From assembly GCA_900546895.1 (NCBI GenBank), contig UREO01000040.1:1-14268 (forward strand): a stretch of DNA of 14,268 nucleotides, in the 5' to 3' direction. Of this stretch, positions 1 through 5,676 are shown in pieces. The first letter of the stretch is position 1; every line of letters begins with the position of its first letter. The notes beneath the pieces are model-generated. The model had not been told where the DNA came from. It ran no database searches and was given only the letters and a program-made list of their open reading frames with translations. This stretch comes from an uncultured Oscillospiraceae bacterium (GTDB lineage Bacteria > Bacillota > Clostridia > Oscillospirales > Acutalibacteraceae). The translations under genes and the position numbers were made by a program.

Positions 1-32
1 CCTGCACCGGGGTTTTCGCCTCGTGGCAGACG

Positions 33-69
33 AAAAATAAGGACAGGGCAAAACCCTGTCCTTATTTTT
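33..69 (-). terminator. Intrinsic terminator of the tRNA-Arg gene, possibly bidirectional
   Basis: A perfect 16-bp stem pairs 33-48 with 54-69 around a 5-nt loop (49-53). The GC core is GGACAGGG/CCCTGTCC, flanked by A/T-rich outer pairs, so a U-rich tail follows the GC core on either strand. On the minus strand the stem begins at the final A of the tRNA CCA end, so it should end tRNA transcription. Because it is symmetrical it could also stop transcripts arriving on the plus strand from beyond the window. Positions 1-32 show no recognisable feature. Confidence 0.88.
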
Positions 70-145
70 GGTGCGCCCGGAGGGACTCGAACCCGCGACC
101 TCTTGATTCGTAGTCAAGCACTCTATCCAGCTGAGCTACGAGCGC
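69..145 (-). tRNA. tRNA-Arg (anticodon ACG)
   Basis: The minus strand folds as a full cloverleaf. The acceptor stem GCGCTCG pairs with CGGGCGC with one T-G wobble. The D arm contains AGCTCAGCTGGATAGAG, the anticodon loop is CTACGAA on a CTTGA/TCAAG stem, and the T arm carries GGTTCGAGTCC. The anticodon ACG reads arginine CGU and, after A34-to-inosine editing, also CGC and CGA. The terminal CCA is encoded (69-71). It follows the GH13 gene on the same strand but has its own promoter. Confidence 0.97.
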
Positions 146-176
146 ATTTTGCGGCTTTGTTTTAAGCCGCCTAAGT

Positions 177-205
177 ATCATATCACATTTGGCAGGGAAT
201 TGCAA
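177..205 (-). promoter_or_regulatory. SigA-type promoter of tRNA-Arg
   Basis: On the minus strand a -35 box TTGCAA (200-205) and a -10 box TATGAT (177-182) are separated by exactly 17 bp. The -35 box lies 1 nt beyond the stop codon of the upstream GH13 gene (TAA at 207-209). Predicted transcription starts near 170. The short leader contains a 7-bp hairpin, GCGGCTT (151-157) pairing with AAGCCGC (164-170), which 5' processing would remove. Confidence 0.8.
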
Positions 206-206
206 C

Positions 207-2060
207 TTATTTTTTCAGCAAAACGGCGCAATCCTCCGGATTCAAATACAGCGTATTGTTCCCGTCCGGCACCACGCCGATCACCGCGCGGGACTGCCGC
301 CATTCTTCCGGAACCGGCACGCTGCGGCTTTCCGCCCCCGCGTTGACGACGCAGAGCAGGCTGACCGCTTCGTCCCGGCGGAGATACCCCATGCAGGAGC
401 CGTCGGCAAGGAACGGAAGAAAATCCCCTTCCCTGAGCGCGGAACAATTGCGGCGCAGCCTGCCCAGCAGGCGGTACCACTCCACCAGTTCCTTCTCTTC
501 CTGCCCCCACGGATAGCAGGCCCGATTGAACGGGTCGCGGTAGCCCTCCATTCCTGCCTCGTCGCCGTAGTAAATGCAGGGTACGCCGGGCATGGTGAAC
601 TGCATCAGCGAGGCAAGCCGCATCAGGCGCAAGCCGCGGCGGCGGCGCTCCCTGGTCAGGTGCGCGGTGCTCTGCCACTCGCGGCCGCGCCCGTCCAGAG
701 GCTCGCCAGCAAGCATGGTGAGCGCCCGTTCGGTGTCGTGCGTGCCGATATGGTTCATTAGCAGGCGGGTGACCTGCGGCGGGTAATTTTCCAGAATACC
801 AAGGATGATTTCCATCATCTCCCCGGCGTCCGCCCCGGTCACAAAGCCCAGAATCGCGCTGCGGAACGGGTAGTTCATCACGCTGTCGAGTTGTTTGCCA
901 AAAAGATAGCGGCGCCTTTGACCATAGGCCGTTTTATTGGACGCGTCCTCCCAGACCTCGCCCAGAATCAGCGCGTCGCGCTTTTGTACTTTTGCCGCCG
1001 TGCGGAGTTCTTCCAGAAAAGAGTCGGGCAGCTCGTCGGCAACGTCCAGCCGCCAGCCCGCCGCGCCCGCGGAAAGCCACTTCCGGATAGTGCCGTTTTT
1101 GCCGTTGATATATTCCCGGTAGGAGGGTTCGCTTTCGTTTACGCTGGGCAGGGTAATAAAATTCCACCAGCAATCGTATTCCTTCGGCCAGTGCCGGAAG
1201 GTGTACCAGGGATAGTACGGCGAATTTTTGGAATGGTACGCGCCGGGCGCAGCGTAGCGGTCCTGCCGGTTAAAGTAGACGCTGTCGCTGCCCGTGTGGT
1301 TAAAAACGCCGTCAAGTACCACGCGGATGCCCGCCTTTTCAGCGGCGGCGCACAGGCTCGTAAAATCCTGCTCGTTTCCCAGAAGGGGGTCTATTTTGGA
1401 ATAGTCCGCCGTGTCGTACCGGTGGTTGGAGTGGGCTTCAAAAATCGGATTCAGATAAAGGCAGGTGACGCCCAGCGACTGAAGGTAGGGAAGCTTTTCC
1501 TCAATTCCGCGCAGGTCGCCGCCAAAATAGTCGGTGTTGGTGATTCTGCCGTCCTCATTGGGCCGCCAGTCGGGTGGTTCCTCCCAGCTTTCGTGCAGCT
1601 TCCGGTCGGCGGGAATGCCGGTTTTCGGCTGTGCCGAGCGAGCGAACCGGTCAGGAAAAATCTGGTACAGAATGCCGCCGGCAAGCCAGTCCGGAGTGGC
1701 AAATTCCCGGTCATAGACCGTCAGCTGCCAGAAGCGGGCCGCGTCGCTGAAAACGCCCTCTCCGCCGCGGCCGCGCGTGATCTGCAGGGTCCCGCGTTCG
1801 GTATCGGTTCGGAACCGGTAAAAGAAAAGCCCCGGTTTTTCCGGCGTAAAGTGGCACTCCCACCACTCGCCGTCGTCGCCGTTCATGCCGCACCAAAACA
1901 TGCCCCGGACCATTTCTTCTCCTGTAAAGCCGTCCTTGATCGTCAGCCGCGCCGCGCTGCAGCGCAGCGCACGCGGCAGGGTAATCTTAAAATGCACCGG
2001 TGTGCCGTCCGCCACCGCCCCAACGGGGTCGCGGAACACCGGATTGCGGGAATCAAACAT
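207..2060 (-). CDS. GH13 alpha-glycosidase (neopullulanase / maltodextrin glucosidase type)
   Basis: This 617-aa glycoside hydrolase family 13 enzyme is predicted to hydrolyse alpha-1,4 (possibly alpha-1,6) bonds in maltodextrins. The N-terminal ~115 residues resemble the beta-sandwich domain of cyclomaltodextrinase/neopullulanase enzymes. The TIM barrel starts near the ILYQIFPDRF motif (130-139). Catalytic regions are visible: DGVFNH (250-255), GWRLDV with nucleophile D339, LILGEVW with acid/base E368, and HDTER with H441 and D442. The region NPIFEAHSNHRYDT (204-217) is also typical. There is no signal peptide, so the enzyme should be cytosolic. The start is supported by GGAGGAG 5 nt upstream. 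It sits 27 nt downstream of the glucan phosphorylase and is probably co-transcribed with it. Exact substrate (maltodextrin, pullulan, cyclodextrin) cannot be told from sequence. Confidence 0.92.
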   Translation of the reverse strand: MFDSRNPVFRDPVGAVADGTPVHFKITLPRALRCSAARLTIKDGFTGEEMVRGMFWCGMNGDDGEWWECHFTPEKPGLFFYRFRTDTERGTLQITRGRGGEGVFSDAARFWQLTVYDREFATPDWLAGGILYQIFPDRFARSAQPKTGIPADRKLHESWEEPPDWRPNEDGRITNTDYFGGDLRGIEEKLPYLQSLGVTCLYLNPIFEAHSNHRYDTADYSKIDPLLGNEQDFTSLCAAAEKAGIRVVLDGVFNHTGSDSVYFNRQDRYAAPGAYHSKNSPYYPWYTFRHWPKEYDCWWNFITLPSVNESEPSYREYINGKNGTIRKWLSAGAAGWRLDVADELPDSFLEELRTAAKVQKRDALILGEVWEDASNKTAYGQRRRYLFGKQLDSVMNYPFRSAILGFVTGADAGEMMEIILGILENYPPQVTRLLMNHIGTHDTERALTMLAGEPLDGRGREWQSTAHLTRERRRRGLRLMRLASLMQFTMPGVPCIYYGDEAGMEGYRDPFNRACYPWGQEEKELVEWYRLLGRLRRNCSALREGDFLPFLADGSCMGYLRRDEAVSLLCVVNAGAESRSVPVPEEWRQSRAVIGVVPDGNNTLYLNPEDCAVLLKK

Positions 2061-2087
2061 GGATACTCCTCCCGGGAAGCCTCGCGG

Positions 2088-4550
2088 TTATTTGCCCTTC
2101 CTGCCCGGACGTATGCGTCTGACCGGAACTTCCTTCTTTACGTCTTTCTCCGGCAGGGGCTGGGCGTGCCAGATTTTTTCTGCGTACTCGCGGATTGCGC
2201 GGTCCGCCGCGAAACGGCCCGCGTTCGCAATATTGACCAAACACATGCGCTGCCAGCCCTTCGCGTCGCCGTACAGGGCTTCCGCCTTTTTTTGCGCCTT
2301 TGCGTAGGAATCGAAATCCGCCAGCACCATATAGGGGTCGTGATTCAGCAGAGAATCGGCGATATCGTTGAATTTTACGTCACAGAAGCCAGTGTTCAGC
2401 TCCTCGACCGCCTGTTTAATCGCCGGGCTGCCGTTGAAGTACTTCCTTGGGTCATAGTTCGGCTTGAGCGCGTCGACCTCCTCCGCCGTCATGCCGAACA
2501 GGAGGATGTTGTCGTCGCCGACCGCGTCGTGAATTTCGACGTTCGCCCCGTCCAGGGTCCCGATGGTGACCGCTCCGTTGATCATAAATTTCATATTGCT
2601 GGTGCCGGAGGCCTCGGTCCCCGCGAGCGATATCTGCTCGCTCAGGTCGGCGGCGGGCGTCAGCAGCTCCGCGAGCGTCACGCGGTAGTCCTCCAGATAA
2701 ACGACCTTCATCTTCTGATTGACCCGCGGATCGTTGTTGATGGTATTGCCCAGATCGACGATCAGACGGATTATCTGTTTCGCGAAGTAGTAGCCCGGGG
2801 CGGCCTTTGCGCCGAAAATATAGGTATGGGGAGTGAATTCCGCGTCGGGATTCTCCCGCAGCCACTGATAAACCGACAGGATATGCAGGGCGTTCAGATG
2901 CTGGCGCTTGTATTCGTGCATGCGCTTGACCTGTACGTCGAAAATGGAGTCGGGGTCCACCTCCAGACAGTTTTCCTTTTTGATATACTCCGCAAGGCGG
3001 AGCTTGTTTTCCCGCTTGACCTTCGCCATCTGCTCCAGAACGGAAGCGTCGTCCGCACAGCGCACAAGCTTCTGCAGCTGTGCGGCGTCATGGAGGTAAC
3101 CGTCGCCGATCAGCCCGGTAATCAGCTTTGAAAGCCCGGGGTTCGCCTGATTCAGCCAGCGGCGGTGGGCGATGCCGTTGGTCACGTTCGTGAATTTCTC
3201 CGGCATCTCGGTATAAAAATCGTTGAATACGGTATTTTTCAGTATATTGCTGTGGAGCTGGGACACCCCGTTGACGCTGTGGCTGCTGACGACCGCGAGG
3301 TTCGCCATTTTGACGTAGCCGTCGTTCAGCGGGGCCATACGTCCCACCTTATACCCGTCCACGCCCTTCTCATGCATCTGCGCACAGAAACGGCGGTTGA
3401 TTTCTTCAATAATCTGATAGATACGGGGCAGCCGCGACTGGAAAAGATCGACCCCCCAGCACTCCAGCGCCTCCTTCATGACCGTGTGGTTCGTATAGGC
3501 GATGGTGCGGGTGACGATATCCCAGGCCGCATCCCAGCCGTAGCCGCACTCGTCCAGCATCACGCGCATCATTTCCGGGATGGCGAGCACCGGATGGGTG
3601 TCGTTCAGATGGATCGCCACCAGATCGGGCAGGTTGTCGAGCGTACTGTATTTGAACAGGTGGCGGCGGATAATGTCCTGTATGGTCGCGGAAACCAGAA
3701 AATACTGCTGCGAAAGGCGCAGGCTCTTTCCCTCCATGTGGTTGTCCTCGGGGTAAAGCACCTTGGTGATGACCTCCGCCATAGCGTTCTGCTCCATGGC
3801 GCGCAGATAGTCGCCGCTGTTGAACAGCTTCATGTCGAACTCGGTAGAGCTTGCCGCCCAGACGCGCAGGCGGCTGATTCCGCGCCCGTCCATCCCGGCT
3901 ACGTACATATCGTAGGGCACCGCGGTCACCTTTGTAAAATCCTTATGGTTCACCACATGGTATTGGTTGTTCCAGAATTCCTCGATATGTCCGTTAAAGC
4001 GGACCTCCACGCTTTTTTCCGGTATCGCCTGCATCCAGATTTTCCCGCCCGGAAGCCAGAAATCGGGCAGCTCCGTCTGCCAGCCGTCCACCAGCTTCTG
4101 GCGGAAGATACCGTACTCATAGCGCAGGGAATACCCCGTGGCGGGGTAGCCTTGTGTGGCGAGGGCGTCCAAAAAACAGGCTGCAAGCCTGCCCAGCCCG
4201 CCGTTGCCCAGCCCGGCGTCCGGTTCCTGCTCGTAAAGGCAGTCCAGCTTCAGCCCCAGCTCGCCCAGCGCTTTGCGGAAGTCCTCCTCGATCCCGAGGT
4301 TGAACAGACTATTTTTCAACGAACGGCCCAGCAGGAATTCCATACAAAGATAGTAAACCTGCTTGGTATGGGTTTTTTCCGCCTCCGCCATATATTCGCT
4401 CCGGCCCGCGGCCATCAAATCGCGCACGGTGAGCGCGACCGCCTTGTAACACTGCTCGTCGGTCGCGTTTTCAAGGCTGACGCCGAAAACACGGTCGAGC
4501 GTAGACAGGATCGTTTCCTTGATTTTTCCGACCGGCTGTCTGTAATTCAT
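2088..4550 (-). CDS. glgP: Glycogen/starch/alpha-glucan phosphorylase
   Basis: This 820-aa GT35 phosphorylase is predicted to release glucose-1-phosphate from the non-reducing ends of alpha-1,4-glucans using phosphate and pyridoxal phosphate. The PLP-lysine signature EASGTSNMKFMINGA is present with the Schiff-base lysine at K654, followed by TIGTLDGANVE. The N-terminal glucan-phosphorylase signature GLGNGGLGRLA is at 113-123, and HLNDTHPVLAIPE is also typical. The length matches the usual 800-840 aa. ATG at 4550 is chosen because GGAGG lies 8 nt upstream. The reading frame stays open for 49 more codons but runs into the promoter. The C-terminus ends in a basic tail (VRRIRPGRKGK). With the downstream GH13 gene it forms a glucan-degradation operon. 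Confidence 0.96.
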   Translation of the reverse strand: MNYRQPVGKIKETILSTLDRVFGVSLENATDEQCYKAVALTVRDLMAAGRSEYMAEAEKTHTKQVYYLCMEFLLGRSLKNSLFNLGIEEDFRKALGELGLKLDCLYEQEPDAGLGNGGLGRLAACFLDALATQGYPATGYSLRYEYGIFRQKLVDGWQTELPDFWLPGGKIWMQAIPEKSVEVRFNGHIEEFWNNQYHVVNHKDFTKVTAVPYDMYVAGMDGRGISRLRVWAASSTEFDMKLFNSGDYLRAMEQNAMAEVITKVLYPEDNHMEGKSLRLSQQYFLVSATIQDIIRRHLFKYSTLDNLPDLVAIHLNDTHPVLAIPEMMRVMLDECGYGWDAAWDIVTRTIAYTNHTVMKEALECWGVDLFQSRLPRIYQIIEEINRRFCAQMHEKGVDGYKVGRMAPLNDGYVKMANLAVVSSHSVNGVSQLHSNILKNTVFNDFYTEMPEKFTNVTNGIAHRRWLNQANPGLSKLITGLIGDGYLHDAAQLQKLVRCADDASVLEQMAKVKRENKLRLAEYIKKENCLEVDPDSIFDVQVKRMHEYKRQHLNALHILSVYQWLRENPDAEFTPHTYIFGAKAAPGYYFAKQIIRLIVDLGNTINNDPRVNQKMKVVYLEDYRVTLAELLTPAADLSEQISLAGTEASGTSNMKFMINGAVTIGTLDGANVEIHDAVGDDNILLFGMTAEEVDALKPNYDPRKYFNGSPAIKQAVEELNTGFCDVKFNDIADSLLNHDPYMVLADFDSYAKAQKKAEALYGDAKGWQRMCLVNIANAGRFAADRAIREYAEKIWHAQPLPEKDVKKEVPVRRIRPGRKGK

Positions 4551-4571
4551 AATGATGTCCTCCATAATAAG

Positions 4572-4600
4572 GGAAGCGCCGTGAAAATTTCGGTGCTTCC
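4572..4600 (-). other. Hairpin in the glgP 5' leader
   Basis: Positions 4572-4581 can pair with 4591-4600 around a 9-nt loop. On the transcribed minus strand this is GGAAGC, an A.C mismatch, then CCG against CGG and GCTTCC. It lies in the roughly 105-nt untranslated leader, just upstream of the glgP ribosome binding site. No U-run follows it, so it is not an obvious terminator. It could affect translation or mRNA stability; the function is unknown. Confidence 0.45.
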
Positions 4601-4637
4601 GGATGGTATGCCGATGATTTTCCCGTTTGGGATTGCA

Positions 4638-4677
4638 ATATACCAATATTGAATTTGTGTCTATTATATACCAATAT
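4638..4677. repeat. Tandem 12-bp direct repeats over the glgP promoter, candidate operator
   Basis: The 12-mer ATATACCAATAT (plus strand) occurs exactly at 4638-4649 and 4666-4677, 28 bp start to start. The upstream copy overlaps the glgP -10 box and the other lies just downstream of the predicted start of transcription. This placement suits repressor binding, but no regulator gene lies in the window and the repeat matches no operator I can name with confidence. Confidence 0.4.
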
Positions 4678-4691
4678 CCGCAGTTTTTCAA
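4663..4691 (-). promoter_or_regulatory. SigA-type promoter of glgP-GH13
   Basis: On the minus strand TTGAAA (4686-4691) and TATAAT (4663-4668) are spaced by 17 bp, close to consensus. Transcription should start near 4656, leaving a leader of about 105 nt before the ATG at 4550. It is the only strong promoter seen for the two glucan genes. Confidence 0.82.
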
Positions 4692-4697
4692 CACCAA

Positions 4698-4893
4698 CGT
4701 CGGGAAGGGTTCCTTTCACAAAAAAATCCGGAAAGCAAAAGACACAGAGCCGATTTTTTTGTTTTTCCCCACGCAATTTTTTTCTTGTTATTACAACGTA
4801 TTTTCATTTATAAATTATGCAATGTTCACAAAACTGTAAAGAAAACAAAAGCGTATTCGACGCGCCGAAGGGAGTGAAGCTCGCGGGAAACCG
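4698..4893. other. AT-rich intergenic stretch with no gene seen
   Basis: This stretch lies between the glgP promoter and the palindromic element. It has several runs of A or T and no reading frame with a ribosome binding site or recognisable protein. No convincing terminator or RNA gene is visible. Confidence 0.5.
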
Positions 4894-5004
4894 GACTCCC
4901 TCAGTCAGGCTTCGCCTGCCACCTCCCTCAAAGAGGGAGCCGAAAGAGGACACCCTGCCTCCCTCTTTGAGGGAGGTAGCGCGCCCGGCGCGACGGAGGG
5001 AGTC
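4894..5004. repeat. Palindromic repeat element of two inverted 46-nt arms
   Basis: Arm 4894-4939 and the reverse complement of arm 4959-5004 match at 37 of 46 positions around an 18-nt centre. The ends are GACTCCCTC and GAGGGAGTC. Each arm also folds on itself: CTCCCTC/GAGGGAG hairpins at 4923-4939 and 4959-4975, and a 13-nt mini-hairpin at 4906-4918 and 4980-4992. The mini-hairpins differ in sequence but keep their pairing. From general knowledge, CTCCCTC/GAGGGAG-type palindromes are scattered through many gut Clostridia genomes. I infer a REP- or MITE-like non-autonomous repeat. No transposase or clear target-site duplication is seen. Confidence 0.75.
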
Positions 5005-5071
5005 ACTTCCCCTTGCTCCCCCTTAGAGCGCCGCCGTAGGCACATCCCGACCTGCCGGTCCGTAAAAAATA

Positions 5072-5100
5072 ATGAAAGCTCTTTCATATTATGTTATAAT
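5072..5100 (+). promoter_or_regulatory. Probable promoter of the zapA operon
   Basis: ATGAAA (5072-5077, 4 of 6 matches to the -35 consensus) and TATAAT (5095-5100) are spaced by 17 bp. A second TATAAT lies 10 bp further on (5105-5110) with a poorer -35. The -35 region overlaps an inverted repeat, ATGAAAG-CT-CTTTCAT (5072-5087), which may be a regulator site or chance. Confidence 0.6.
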
Positions 5101-5154
5101 ATATTATAATGTAAACAATTCTAAATTCGCTGTTGTGTGAAAGGGTATGACTTC

Positions 5155-5676
5155 ATGAGTAAAAACAGAGTAAAATTGAATATTTGCGGCTGTGAGTGCG
5201 TCATCAGCTCGGACGACAGCGAGAGCTACGTACGCTCGATCGGTGACGAAGTGGAGAAAGCCATGGACGATGTCACGGGCAAAAACGAACGTGTTTCCAT
5301 CACCATGGCGGCCGTCATTACGGCGCTCCGCTACTGCGACGAAGCCCACAAATCCGCCGGCGGGGCGGACAACCTTCGCTCCCAGATCAAGGATTATTTG
5401 GAGGATTCCTCCCACGCGCGCATGGAGGCCGAGGAAGCCCGGCGGGAAATCGAGCGCCTGAAACGGGAAATCCAGACCCTTCGCGCACGCCTGTCGGAGG
5501 AAGGAGAGCCCGCCGCAGACAAGCCCGCGCAGGAGGTCCGCGCGCAGAAACCGGTCGTTCCCGGTTCCCCTGTACAAAGGCCGCAGGCGGGCAGCTATTC
5601 CCGCGTGAATCCGGACATCACCGCCGAGCAGGAAGGCTTTATGAGCTTCTTTGAAAAGAAAAATGACGAACAGTAA
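5155..5676 (+). CDS. zapA: Cell division protein ZapA, long form
   Basis: ZapA binds FtsZ filaments in the cytoplasm and promotes Z-ring assembly. The N-terminal ~65 residues (KNRVKLNICGCECVISSDDS..., then VSITMAAVITALRYCDEA) fit the ZapA globular domain. Residues ~69-115 are highly charged and predicted to form a coiled coil, as in the family. Unlike the roughly 85-aa Bacillus protein, this one is 173 aa: a proline-rich linker (~117-150) and a C-terminal peptide (ITAEQEGFMSFFEKKNDEQ) follow the coil. ATG at 5155 is chosen over the in-frame GTG at 5137 because AAAGGG lies about 9 nt upstream of the ATG and no ribosome binding site precedes the GTG. Its end overlaps the next gene by 14 nt. Confidence 0.88.
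   Translation: MSKNRVKLNICGCECVISSDDSESYVRSIGDEVEKAMDDVTGKNERVSITMAAVITALRYCDEAHKSAGGADNLRSQIKDYLEDSSHARMEAEEARREIERLKREIQTLRARLSEEGEPAADKPAQEVRAQKPVVPGSPVQRPQAGSYSRVNPDITAEQEGFMSFFEKKNDEQ

Noticed and set aside
891..3131. 746-codon open frame on the plus strand
   Set aside because: It lies antisense across the GH13 and glgP genes, has no ribosome binding site or recognisable protein, and reflects GC-rich codon bias.
4551..4697. 49-codon N-terminal extension of glgP
   Set aside because: It covers the glgP promoter, repeats and leader; the ribosome binding site supports the ATG at 4550.
4788..4830. Plus-strand promoter-like sequence in the AT-rich intergenic region
   Set aside because: TTGTTA and TATAAA at 18 bp are a poor match in a very AT-rich context and no gene follows for over 300 nt.
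4894..5004. CRISPR array
   Set aside because: Only two inverted arms are present, with no regular direct repeats, spacers or cas genes.
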